Shown: positions 37,124-46,653, numbered from the stretch's first letter. The stretch is 64,000 nucleotides of DNA from Wenyingzhuangia fucanilytica (GCF_001697185.1 NZ_CP014224.1:2170001-2234000); one strand, 5' to 3'. Program-made: numbers and translations. The notes: generated by a model from the sequence alone, not told the origin.

Positions 37124-37258
37124 TATGAGAAAAAATTAGGAGCTCCAAAAGGGTTCGCTAAAAAAGAGGGATATGTATACACCCGTTCTTTTGAGCATTT
37201 AGATGTTGTTTTGGATATTAAAAATAAAACAGCACAATTGAACTGGAAACAACAATAG
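37124..37258 (+). pseudogene. C-terminal remnant of paralogue 3
   Basis: Directly after TAA, in the same frame, the translation runs YEKKLGAPKGFAKKEGYVYT and ends NKTAQLNWKQQ before TAG at 37256-37258. Paralogue 2 has YKKALGAPLGKAIKNGYIYT and ATLTWKE at the same place, and its Gln aligns with the TAA. A single CAA-to-TAA change therefore explains the break. There is no start codon or ribosome site here, so it is not separately translated in any obvious way. Confidence 0.85.
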
Positions 37259-37337
37259 TAAAGTTCCTACGCCATCTTTCATAGTACTTTAACTATTCTT
37301 TCGAGAACACTAACAACAAATAGATACAAAACAGAAA

Positions 37338-38468
37338 ATGAAATCATATCAATTATTTATTTTAATAGCATTGATGCTGTTACTTCCCTTAACTAAAGGA
37401 GCAGCACAAACAGAAGATCAATCTAATGGAGCCTATCGCAACATATATATTCAAAATACTTGGCAAAAATTAGATCAAAATAAGGATGGGCAGTTCACTG
37501 AAAATGAAAATAAAAGGAGTTGGCAAAAACTTAAACGATTTGATATAGATAATGATCAACAAGTGAGTTTAAAAGAATATGTTGATAAAATTCATGTTCC
37601 TTATTTAAATACCGGTGGAAAACGTAAGCTAAACGTATTATATAAAAAGACAAAAGAAGAAGATTTATACTTAGACATATATTATCCTAAAAACACAAAA
37701 GAAGGAGACAAACTACCTGTAGTTGTTTATACTCATGGTGGTGGATGGACAGCTGGTAGCAGACATGGTGCTTCTAATGCTTCTTTTAAAACCGTACATA
37801 CAGCACTTTTAGAAAAAGGATTCTGTGTAGTTTCTGTAAGTTACAGATTATGGACAAAAAATGGAACTACTAGTATGCGAGATTGCGTAATTGATTGCAA
37901 AGATGCCCTCCTATATTTATCCAAAAACAGTAACAAACTAGGATTAAACAAAAATCGTTTTTACTCATTTGGAGATTCTGCCGGAGGACAAATTTCTCAA
38001 ATGTTATTATTAAGTACTCACGAAAGCTTAACAGGTGATCCATTGTTAGCTAAATATAGTTACAAAATGGTCGCTGGAGTTTCTTGGTACGGACCATGTG
38101 ATTTTGAGAAATCTAGTTTATTTAACCACGATGATAAAACTAATTTTCATGATAGGTTTGGACCTAGAATTTTAAAACCAAACACCAATCCTAAAGATAA
38201 ATTAACATTGTATAGAGAAATGAGTCCTATCAATTATCTAACTAAAAACAGCGCACCTTTATTAATGATACAAGGAGATAGCGACACAACTATCCCTGTA
38301 AAACACGCCTATTATATGCAAGAAAAAGCAGAAAAAATAGGTGCTCCTGTCAGCATTATAATTGTAAAAAATGCTGGGCACAATTGGAGAAAAGTTGGTG
38401 CTGACATTAATCCAACTAAAGAAAAAATAGAAAAAGTAACAGTTGATTACTTTGTTTCACATAACTAA
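37338..38468 (+). CDS. secreted carbohydrate esterase with two EF-hand-like loops
   Basis: A 376-residue protein with signal peptide. Residues 46-57 (DQNKDGQFTENE) and 69-80 (DIDNDQQVSLKE) are EF-hand or dockerin-type calcium loops. An alpha/beta-hydrolase follows: oxyanion motif HGGGWTAGS, nucleophile elbow GDSAGG (Ser214), Asp in QGDSDTTIPV and the late His in NAGHNWRK. The arrangement fits feruloyl, acetyl-xylan or similar sugar esterases of the BD-FAE/CE type. Its position in the PUL suggests it removes acetyl groups from the polymer. Substrate is inference. Confidence 0.85.
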   Translation: MKSYQLFILIALMLLLPLTKGAAQTEDQSNGAYRNIYIQNTWQKLDQNKDGQFTENENKRSWQKLKRFDIDNDQQVSLKEYVDKIHVPYLNTGGKRKLNVLYKKTKEEDLYLDIYYPKNTKEGDKLPVVVYTHGGGWTAGSRHGASNASFKTVHTALLEKGFCVVSVSYRLWTKNGTTSMRDCVIDCKDALLYLSKNSNKLGLNKNRFYSFGDSAGGQISQMLLLSTHESLTGDPLLAKYSYKMVAGVSWYGPCDFEKSSLFNHDDKTNFHDRFGPRILKPNTNPKDKLTLYREMSPINYLTKNSAPLLMIQGDSDTTIPVKHAYYMQEKAEKIGAPVSIIIVKNAGHNWRKVGADINPTKEKIEKVTVDYFVSHN

Positions 38469-38481
38469 CCAATAAAACACT

Positions 38482-40374
38482 ATGAATAGAGAATTACAAC
38501 TCATTAAAACTAAATCAGTATTAAAATACTGTTTAATCAATTTCGCGTTTTTGTTTACCAATAAAGTTTCTGCTCAAAATATAGAAACCTTATCAATTCA
38601 TCAAAGTCCAACAGAAGCACTAGATAGTACTTTCTTTCATCATGTCCCATTTAAAGATTATAATGATTTAATCACCCCAAGTAACAATACCACTTTTACT
38701 ACTAACTACGAACCTTCTGGTAGTATTTGGGGAGAGGTTTTAGATGAAAAAAATGTTTTTTTAGCACGTTTAAAGCATATATCAAACTCTAATAATACTT
38801 GGGATTTACGTATAGGTAAAGGAGGACAAATCTATTCTTTTATTGGTCCATATGGAGAAGGTGTTCCGCCTAGTAACAAAAGTCATTCTCAATGGAATGA
38901 TGAGGTTTGGCAGCCAGTAAGTGTTGCTTTAACATTAAATAATGGTGATACAAACGATGAGGTAAAAGAAGGAGCTACTAACGAAGGATTAAAATATTTT
39001 ATACATGGGGCCGGTACTTATATTACAGAAGGTTTAGACACTCCCTTTTATAGTCCACTCATGGCATCCTACTACAATCCTACTGAAAAAGCGTACTATG
39101 TAACCAATTGGGGTGCACAAGCACATCTACCATCATTATTTAAATCAGGAGTTTTATATACAACCAAATACAAGGATATAGGAGAAGGTATTTTAGAAGT
39201 TACATATGTAATTGAAAATTTTGGAACCGATACTTTAGATCATTTAAACATTCCTTGGGGAGGAGTTAGAAGTTCTTCTTTAAGAGGTAAATTTATTAGT
39301 AGACCCGGTGGAGATATTGAAATTATTTACGGACAAACAGGTACAGAAATTAGTGGAGACCTTGAAGATATTGATAAAACTGGTGGTTATGTTATTTATG
39401 CTCAATATACACTTTCTGCATCAAGTCCAGCATTAGGAATTGTTTTTGGAGATAAAATTTTAAAAGAAGAGTTTAATAATCATAATCTTAGCAGAATCTA
39501 CTACAGAAGCGCGCAAGTTGGAGGAGATACAAATCCACGTGATTATACACTATTTACCACTATTGCAAAAATAGATGTAAAACCAGAAGACATCTTTTAT
39601 TACAGAATATATTATATCAACGGAACTAGACAAGAAGTACAAGAAAAAGCAAACAAAATAAAATCAGAAGTAGCCTATGGATTTATATCACCTACTGTTG
39701 AAAACTCTCCTATGATAACTATTAAAAGTGAAGAGTTAGATGATGCGCTAAATCAGGATATCCAATTATTTACAAGTCCAATTAAAGGGATGGTTCCTAT
39801 ATTTTTAATGAAAAATACAACTACAGGAAAAGAATACATTTCCCCTGACCTATATTACGATGTAGATACTTTTCCATTTAGCAACCCTTACGAAGAAGAT
39901 AGTCCAAAATATGAAACCTATCAAAATAGAATTACCTATAGACAGTACAACGGGAAAATTGAATATGTTAGACTACTAGGATACGCATCCAGTGAAGATT
40001 TAAGCAATGATGGCACCCAATACACCTTATTAGATGATTTAATAATAGATGATACTAAAGTAATATTAACAACTGAATACCTAAATAAATTATGGGTTCC
40101 TATTGCTGAGGACTTAACAAATAATAGCCTAATAAAAAACAAATCATATAGTGTAAGCCCTAATCCTGTAGTAGATTATTTAAACGTAAAAATCCCAAGT
40201 TTACACCAAAACTCATCACTTACAGTAATGAACTTACAAGGGCAAACCGTTCATAAAGAATATCTTATAAAGAAGAACAATAAAATTAATTTAAGCAACC
40301 TAACTCCTGGAGGATATTTTATTAAAATAGGAAACAATGAAACAGTGTTAAATATGAAGATGATAAAGTATTAA
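38482..40374 (+). CDS. T9SS-exported protein of unknown fold
   Basis: A 630-residue protein starting 13 bp after the esterase stop. The N-terminus has a hydrophobic segment before NKVSAQ, a likely signal peptidase site. The C-terminal 75 residues (YSVSPNPVVDYLNVKIPSLH through MNLQGQTVHKEYL to GGYFIKI) are a type A T9SS sorting domain, so it is secreted or surface-bound. The central part reads as beta-rich, with WDLRIGKGGQIYSFIGPYGE and a SIWGEVLDEK start. I recognise no family. Given the neighbours, an enzyme or binding protein for the polymer is likely. Confidence 0.75.
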   Translation: MNRELQLIKTKSVLKYCLINFAFLFTNKVSAQNIETLSIHQSPTEALDSTFFHHVPFKDYNDLITPSNNTTFTTNYEPSGSIWGEVLDEKNVFLARLKHISNSNNTWDLRIGKGGQIYSFIGPYGEGVPPSNKSHSQWNDEVWQPVSVALTLNNGDTNDEVKEGATNEGLKYFIHGAGTYITEGLDTPFYSPLMASYYNPTEKAYYVTNWGAQAHLPSLFKSGVLYTTKYKDIGEGILEVTYVIENFGTDTLDHLNIPWGGVRSSSLRGKFISRPGGDIEIIYGQTGTEISGDLEDIDKTGGYVIYAQYTLSASSPALGIVFGDKILKEEFNNHNLSRIYYRSAQVGGDTNPRDYTLFTTIAKIDVKPEDIFYYRIYYINGTRQEVQEKANKIKSEVAYGFISPTVENSPMITIKSEELDDALNQDIQLFTSPIKGMVPIFLMKNTTTGKEYISPDLYYDVDTFPFSNPYEEDSPKYETYQNRITYRQYNGKIEYVRLLGYASSEDLSNDGTQYTLLDDLIIDDTKVILTTEYLNKLWVPIAEDLTNNSLIKNKSYSVSPNPVVDYLNVKIPSLHQNSSLTVMNLQGQTVHKEYLIKKNNKINLSNLTPGGYFIKIGNNETVLNMKMIKY

Positions 40375-40396
40375 AACAATTACAATAGTTTAAAAT

Positions 40397-40430
40397 AAAA
40401 AACGCTAACAAATAAATGTTAGCGTTTTCT
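40397..40430. terminator. bidirectional intrinsic terminator
   Basis: AAAACGCTAACA and TGTTAGCGTTTT form the stem, between convergent genes 38482-40374 and 40450-40791. Confidence 0.9.
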
Positions 40431-40449
40431 TATTCTTTTAATTCCTAAA

Positions 40450-40791
40450 TTATTTTGCTCTACCTGCTTTCAATAATTCTACAGCACGTGGTCTTCCAAA
40501 AGCAGCTACCATATCTGAATTTAATTTAACTCCGTTTTCCTTTATCTTTTCTTTAAATTTTTCAGGGTTACTATCTCTATACTCTTTAGCAAAACTAAAG
40601 TGATTCATGAAATATGCTTTCTTTATACTTAAATATTTTTCTTGCTCCTCCTCATTTAGGCTAATAACCGCTGTTACTTTTTGAAGATCTTTACTAGCTA
40701 AAGTTTCTGCTCGAGCCTCTGCATTAGACTGCCCCATACTTGCAACACTAATTAATAAAGCTATAGCTAAGGTTGTTATTGTTTTTTTCAT
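40450..40791 (-). CDS. small secreted helical protein
   Basis: A 113-residue protein with signal peptide MKKTITTLAIALLISVASMG and a charged, helix-rich mature part (LNEEEQEKYLSIKKAYFMNH, NPEKFKEKIKENGVKLNSDM). The LNEEEQEKY start is reminiscent of the LTxxQ-type helices of Spy/CpxP periplasmic proteins, but that is weak. It is followed by a terminator and lies upstream of nothing else on its strand; the next minus gene is T9SS-exported and 72 bp upstream. Confidence 0.6.
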   Translation of the reverse strand: MKKTITTLAIALLISVASMGQSNAEARAETLASKDLQKVTAVISLNEEEQEKYLSIKKAYFMNHFSFAKEYRDSNPEKFKEKIKENGVKLNSDMVAAFGRPRAVELLKAGRAK

Positions 40792-40863
40792 TTTTTAAAG
40801 TTTTTAATTAATATTTATTGTTTTTAAACAAGTGGTAAGGTAATATTCTGCCCTACTTACTCT

Positions 40864-42222
40864 TTATTCTTTTATAATTTTTACCAATTTAGTAGAATTG
40901 AAAGGTGTAGTAATTTTAGCAAAATATACACCTGAAGATAAATCACTTATATCATACTTATCAGAACCTTTAAATATTTTTAACAAAGCTCCTGAGATTC
41001 CATATAACTGTATTGTTTCAACACTTTCATTATTAGTCAACTGAAATGTAGTACTTACAGGGTTAGGAGTAATTTGGAGTTTAGAATTATCAAGTACGAT
41101 ATCTTCTGAACTTAAAGTAGCTAAATCTGGTCCTTGTAATGCATCTATATAAAACTCAAATCCTGTTGCTTCTAAACTTGTGTCTGGTGATACAAAATAG
41201 ATAAACAAAACATCATAAGTTGTTTCTAGTTGAGATATACCATTAAAATCAAAAGTATATTCTCCCCATTTCTCCCCAATATTTATCGTTTGGCTTACAA
41301 CAGATTGAGTAGCCGGACCCGCTGAATTATTTCTTAAACCTATACGGATATTACAATTATTTGTAGATTGAACTGTAGCAGTTGTTACATCTAAATAAGC
41401 TTGTAATTTAAATTTAGTGCTTGAAAAATCAGTAATAGGTGTGCTACTAATATCAAAAGTTAACCCAGAATGTGCTCCTTCACTTTTAGTTAATTTTGCA
41501 ACGGTTGCATTTGTGTTTAACTCAGAAGTATCAGGATTGGTTTCTGATGAAGAAAAAGTAGCTAAAGTAGCAATAGGAGTTCCTATAAAATCAGATGTAG
41601 CTTGATTATAATACCAAGAATTCCCTGAAACTAGCTGTCCTAACTCAGGATCTTCCATACTTACATTTCCTGAGATTCCATCAAAGTAATAGGTAGCTGT
41701 ATCTGTTGAATTTGCTAAGTTAAAAAACAATTGAATTTCATCATATTCTGCATTATAAGGTTCAGCAGAACCACTAAAATCAAAAGTATATTCTTTCCAT
41801 ACTCCTTCATCAGCCTCAGCGAAGTTTAATGTAACATATTGTCTATTTGTATTTCCATTACCAGTATCTCTTAAATACATTCTAAGTGTAGTATTTGGTA
41901 GATCATCAAACTCTTCAAAATACAATTTAACCTTTACAATTGTACTGGTAACATTTGCTGCTAAAATAGGATTTGGTAAAGAAACCTTTATATAAGATGT
42001 TGTTGAAGCAGCTTTCTCAAATTTATTAGTTGTAGCAGTAGTGTTAATTCCTGATGTATTAGGGTTTGTTACACCTCCTAGAGTTACTGTACCTCCAGGT
42101 GCCGATCCAGTAGCAACTGCAGTTAAGTAAGTTTGAGTTCCTATATCATACCAATTATGTTGTGCCGAAGTAGCAATGCTAAAAAAAGCTAATGCGATAA
42201 GTGTAAGTAATTTGTGTTTCAT
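40864..42222 (-). CDS. T9SS-exported protein with tandem beta-sandwich domains
   Basis: A 452-residue secreted protein with signal peptide (MKHKLLTLIALAFFSIATSAQ), two repeated units and a T9SS type A sorting tail (KLQITPNPVSTTFQLTNNES, GVYFAKI). Unit 1 (about 22-195) and unit 2 (about 200-370) share NWYD/NSWYY starts, a GVTNPNTSGINTTAT/SETNPDTSELNTNAT segment, KEYTFDFSGSAEP/GEYTFDFNGISQL and a YYFDGISG/EFYIDALQG close. This looks like a duplicated carbohydrate-binding jelly-roll. No catalytic motif was seen; glycan binding is inference. Confidence 0.75.
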   Translation of the reverse strand: MKHKLLTLIALAFFSIATSAQHNWYDIGTQTYLTAVATGSAPGGTVTLGGVTNPNTSGINTTATTNKFEKAASTTSYIKVSLPNPILAANVTSTIVKVKLYFEEFDDLPNTTLRMYLRDTGNGNTNRQYVTLNFAEADEGVWKEYTFDFSGSAEPYNAEYDEIQLFFNLANSTDTATYYFDGISGNVSMEDPELGQLVSGNSWYYNQATSDFIGTPIATLATFSSSETNPDTSELNTNATVAKLTKSEGAHSGLTFDISSTPITDFSSTKFKLQAYLDVTTATVQSTNNCNIRIGLRNNSAGPATQSVVSQTINIGEKWGEYTFDFNGISQLETTYDVLFIYFVSPDTSLEATGFEFYIDALQGPDLATLSSEDIVLDNSKLQITPNPVSTTFQLTNNESVETIQLYGISGALLKIFKGSDKYDISDLSSGVYFAKITTPFNSTKLVKIIKE

Positions 42223-42407
42223 AATAATAGTTGTTTTAATTTATCACCAAAACTATAGAAACACTATATTATCATCTTTCTTTATTTAATCATTCTCTTG
42301 TTCATTTAATGCATCTATCCATGCAAAACACTATAAAATCCTTAAAAAAAAACACAAGCACAACAAAATTAATAATATTATACTTGTTTAATTAGTAAAT
42401 CTTTATT

Positions 42408-45400
42408 CTAAGAATTATTCTTTAAGTAGACAGATGGAGATACCCCATAAAGCTTTTTAAAGGATGTAGAAAAGTACGAGTTTGATTCAATTCCTATTTG
42501 ATACATCACCTCAGCAACATTGTAACCGTTATTACTTTTAAATAACTCTGCAGCACGTTGTAACCTAAAGTTTCTTATATACACATTTGGAACTTGTCCT
42601 GTTAACTGTTTTAATCTTCTGTAAAACTGAGAAGTACTTAGTCCTACTTTATTTGCTAATTCCTCTACTCCAAAATTAGAATCTGCAATATTCTCTTCCA
42701 TTATTTCAAGAATATTATTTAAGAACTTTTTATCTCTAACAGGTATTTCTATCTTATCCTCATCTGGTAAAGCGGTACTTTTAGTAAAATGATCTAATTT
42801 TCTTAAATTATTTTTTATTAACCTATTTACTCTTAATTCTAATTCTTTAACAGAAAACGGCTTGTTAATATATTCATCTGCCCCCAATTCTAAACCTGTA
42901 ATAGTATCTTCTACTTCACCTAATGCAGTTAATAAAACTACAGGAATGTGACAAGTATTTGGATCTTTCTTTATTTTTTCGCAAAACTGGAATCCATCCA
43001 TTTCATGCATCATTACATCACTAATAATTAAATGAGGCTCCTTATTTTTTAATTTTTCTAAACCTTCAACTCCATTACTAGCAAGTGTAATATTGTATTT
43101 ATTAGAAAGTGACTCTAACAAGAAATGCTGAATATCCTCTTCATCTTCTACAATTAAAAGATTATACTTATCCATACTAGCTTCTGTGCTAGCCAAATTA
43201 TTATCCTTATTCACCAAAGGAACCCAATCTTTAATAAAAGACTTTCCTTCTTTGTTTATTTCATCTTGTTGATAATCATTTTTGTTTTTAGACGGCAAGG
43301 TTACTGTAAAACAGGTTTCAACACCTGGTTTACTTTTGGCTGAAATACTACCTCCTAATAATTCTATTAAAGATTTACAAAAAGCCAAACCGATTCCACC
43401 ACCACTGATGTTTTCTCCTTTTTTACCAAGTTGATAAAAACGTTCAAAAATATTGTTAATTTTCTCTTTTGGGATTCCTTTACCAGTATCCACCACATTT
43501 ATTTCTATAACTTTTTTATCACCTACGTGATTAATTCCAGCCTCGATACTAATGCTACCTTTGGCATCAGTATTTTTAAAAGAGTTAGACAATAAATTAA
43601 ATAAAATTCGCTCCGTTTTTTCTATATCAATAATAATCTCTTCGTTAGAGAAATTTACTTTGTAAAAGAAATTAATATTTTTTTCAATCGAATAATTTTC
43701 AAATGCCTCAGTTACTGAATAAATAAACTCTCCTAGCGTAGTTTCTGTTAAATTTAAATTAACATACCCTTGTTCTGCCTGTCTAAAGGTGATTAATTGA
43801 TCTACTAAGCTTAATAATCTTTTGGTGTTTTTTTGAATAATGGCCAAATATTTTGCATTATTAGTATCTTCATTTTGCTCAATTACCCTTTCTAAAGGAC
43901 CAGATATTAAAGATAATGGTGTTCTAAATTCATGAGAAATATTTGTAAAAAATCTAAATTTGTTTTGGTTGGCAATATCAATTCTTTCCTTATCTAATTG
44001 CTCGTATTTTAATTTTTGCTGTAACTTTTCTAAGCGAATAAAATAAATAAACACACCAGAAGTAGAAGCTATAATAATTAAACCAAAAATTAAGTAACTC
44101 CACCATGTTTTATACCAAGGAGGAAGCACCTTTATTTTTAACTCTGTAATTTCATCACTCCAAATACCATCACTATTGGCTGCTTTTATTTTTAGCACAT
44201 AACTTCCTTGAGACAAATTTGTATAGATAATGGTAGTTTTTCCTTTATCTTCTTCAACCCAATCATTATGAAATCCTTCTAACTTGTATGCTAATTTATT
44301 TTTTGAAGGAACGGCACTATGCTGTACCGCAACATCTAAAGCTATAATTTGATCATTTTGATGAATAACAACTTCTTTAGTTTCTACAATAGATTTTTTT
44401 AATAATAACTCACTGTACTTTTCATCGTTATGATTAATTTCTATGTCTTTATTTTTTACTTTAAGCTTGGTAATAATCACCTTAGGAGGAATGGTGTTTA
44501 AAACAATATCCGATGGTTTAAAAATGGTTAGTCCTTTTAAACCACCAAAATAATAATAGCCTGATTTTCCTTTAAAATATGACGATTGTCTAAAGTTATT
44601 ATTTAACAATCCATCTCTAACATCAAATACATTAGTTAATTTATTATTAGGATTTAATTTACAAATCCCCATATCAGTACTTAGCCATAGATTTTCTTCT
44701 TGATCTTCTAGAACACCATAAACCGCATTATCTAATAAGAAATTATCTTTATTAAAGATTTCTAAACCAACTACCTCTCCAGACTCATTAATATCTAAAA
44801 TATTTAAACCTCCTCCAAAAGTTCCTACTAATAGATTTCCTTTACTATCTTCTTTTAAAGAAAAAACTCTATTGTAGCTCAGTTTAAAATCTTTGGTGTT
44901 TTTATGGCTATATTTTTTTTCAATAGCTAAAGAATTCTTTTGATAGTTAACTTTTAACAAACCTTTTTCAGTTCCTAACCAAAGCCTTTTCTTACTATCT
45001 AATAAAACCTTTAATACTTTGTTATTCACCAATTCTAATGATGACTTTACAGTAATCGTTGATTGATCTATATACTTCCATGGATCTTCTAAAACAACTA
45101 CACTACTCCCTGCTAATAAAATTCTGTTTTTATCTAATTGAGTAATTCCAAAACACAGGCCTAACTCTTTTGATTTTTTATTTAAATCAATTTTAATTTT
45201 TTTGAAAACATCTTTTTTATAATCATATAGAACTACCGAATAATCTGTTCCTATCCATATATACCCTTTATCATCTTCATAGATTGATCGAATAACATCA
45301 TTTTCTGATATTGGTATCTTATCCTTTAGTTTTTTAAATGTAAGACTCTTAACTGTTTTGTCTGAAATTTTTTGATTACTTCTGCACAAAGAATTATTAT

Positions 45401-46535
45401 AGGTTGACACCCACAAATATCCTTTGGAATCTTCAAGAATTGAAGTTGTTAAATTCCCCGAAATAGAATTACTTTCGTAAGGATTATGAGTATAATTTAT
45501 AAATTGTTTTTGCAGTGTATTTAATTTATTTAAACCTCCTTGCCCTGTTCCAATCCATAAAACTCCAAAATCATCCTCGTAAAAACAGTTTACAATCTTA
45601 CTACTAATACCATATTTATTACTAACATTGTAGTTATACCAGTCTACCTTTTCTGAATCTGGATAATATTTGAGCATTCCCATATTTTGAGTTCCAACCC
45701 AAACAACACCACTTTTATCTTCGTAAATACTCTTTACATTTATATCATTTTTATCTTCTCCAGGAACCTCTAATTGTTGAAGAATAAAAAGCTTTTTCCC
45801 ATCTGCTGTTACTTTAAACAATCCCTTAATAGTACCAACCCAAAAAATATTATCAATTAAAACTACCGAAGTAACATTGACTCTATCAAACTCTTTAAAT
45901 TTATTAACCTCAACAACGCTAGCGTCTGTTGCAGTCTCAAAACCTTTATATGCTACTTCATAAACTCCATTAGATGTTGTTAATAATAAAGTATTGTTTT
46001 CATTAATATGAAACTTATGTATGCTAGAAAGCCCTTTTACATTTTCTAATAAATTATTAGAAATATTAAAAAGTCCTTTTTTAGCATCTACTAAATTACA
46101 CACATATAACTTGTTAGCCCCAGAAAACCATATATTACCTTTTTTATCAGATGTTATATTACTTATACTTATAGACTCTTTTAAAGGAACTTTATATGTT
46201 TTCTCTAAAGAAATTACCTTAATATTTAACCCTTCATTATGACCAATCCAAAGTATATTATTATTGTCTCTATACAACTTGGTAATATGACTGTTAAAAT
46301 CTACAGGAATATTTTTAAAATCATATCCATCATACTTTATTAATCCATTAGGAGTACCAATCCACAAAAAGCCATAATTATCATTGGCTATAGTATTAAC
46401 TGTATTTTGATTAAACCCCTCTGAATTTGAAAATCTTTCAATTTTTTGAGAAAAAACAAAAAATGAATTGGTAAAAAAAACCATACTTATTTCTACAATA
46501 AGTATGGCTAAAGTTTGAAGTATATATTTCTTCAT
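42408..46535 (-). CDS. hybrid two-component system sensor/regulator (HTCS)
   Basis: A 1375-residue single-chain sensor and regulator. After a signal/anchor come repeated two-component propeller units (GFLWIGTPNGLIKYDGYDF, VWVGTQNMGMLKYYP), a Y_Y_Y-type domain, one membrane helix (about 805-825), a HisKA domain with FFTNISHEFRTPLSLISGP (phosphoacceptor His near 865), an HATPase (GIPKEKINNIFERFYQLG, GGGIGLAFCK), a receiver domain (Asp in LIISDVMMHEMDGF, about 1172) and a C-terminal AraC helix-turn-helix. HTCS proteins bind oligosaccharide outside and activate PUL genes. The ligand is presumably from the fucose-rich polymer. Confidence 0.95.
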   Translation of the reverse strand: MKKYILQTLAILIVEISMVFFTNSFFVFSQKIERFSNSEGFNQNTVNTIANDNYGFLWIGTPNGLIKYDGYDFKNIPVDFNSHITKLYRDNNNILWIGHNEGLNIKVISLEKTYKVPLKESISISNITSDKKGNIWFSGANKLYVCNLVDAKKGLFNISNNLLENVKGLSSIHKFHINENNTLLLTTSNGVYEVAYKGFETATDASVVEVNKFKEFDRVNVTSVVLIDNIFWVGTIKGLFKVTADGKKLFILQQLEVPGEDKNDINVKSIYEDKSGVVWVGTQNMGMLKYYPDSEKVDWYNYNVSNKYGISSKIVNCFYEDDFGVLWIGTGQGGLNKLNTLQKQFINYTHNPYESNSISGNLTTSILEDSKGYLWVSTYNNSLCRSNQKISDKTVKSLTFKKLKDKIPISENDVIRSIYEDDKGYIWIGTDYSVVLYDYKKDVFKKIKIDLNKKSKELGLCFGITQLDKNRILLAGSSVVVLEDPWKYIDQSTITVKSSLELVNNKVLKVLLDSKKRLWLGTEKGLLKVNYQKNSLAIEKKYSHKNTKDFKLSYNRVFSLKEDSKGNLLVGTFGGGLNILDINESGEVVGLEIFNKDNFLLDNAVYGVLEDQEENLWLSTDMGICKLNPNNKLTNVFDVRDGLLNNNFRQSSYFKGKSGYYYFGGLKGLTIFKPSDIVLNTIPPKVIITKLKVKNKDIEINHNDEKYSELLLKKSIVETKEVVIHQNDQIIALDVAVQHSAVPSKNKLAYKLEGFHNDWVEEDKGKTTIIYTNLSQGSYVLKIKAANSDGIWSDEITELKIKVLPPWYKTWWSYLIFGLIIIASTSGVFIYFIRLEKLQQKLKYEQLDKERIDIANQNKFRFFTNISHEFRTPLSLISGPLERVIEQNEDTNNAKYLAIIQKNTKRLLSLVDQLITFRQAEQGYVNLNLTETTLGEFIYSVTEAFENYSIEKNINFFYKVNFSNEEIIIDIEKTERILFNLLSNSFKNTDAKGSISIEAGINHVGDKKVIEINVVDTGKGIPKEKINNIFERFYQLGKKGENISGGGIGLAFCKSLIELLGGSISAKSKPGVETCFTVTLPSKNKNDYQQDEINKEGKSFIKDWVPLVNKDNNLASTEASMDKYNLLIVEDEEDIQHFLLESLSNKYNITLASNGVEGLEKLKNKEPHLIISDVMMHEMDGFQFCEKIKKDPNTCHIPVVLLTALGEVEDTITGLELGADEYINKPFSVKELELRVNRLIKNNLRKLDHFTKSTALPDEDKIEIPVRDKKFLNNILEIMEENIADSNFGVEELANKVGLSTSQFYRRLKQLTGQVPNVYIRNFRLQRAAELFKSNNGYNVAEVMYQIGIESNSYFSTSFKKLYGVSPSVYLKNNS

Positions 46536-46653
46536 ATAATTTTAAATTCTATAAATATTGACGGCTTAAAGTAGAACTACTAATTTATCAAAAAAATACA
46601 CATCGGTGAAAGAATCTAACAAGATTATCTACAACCTTGTGTTAATTTTATAA

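Noticed and set aside
38482-40374. Polysaccharide lyase assignment
   Set aside because: No lyase motif recognised, and fucans without uronic acids would not need a lyase.
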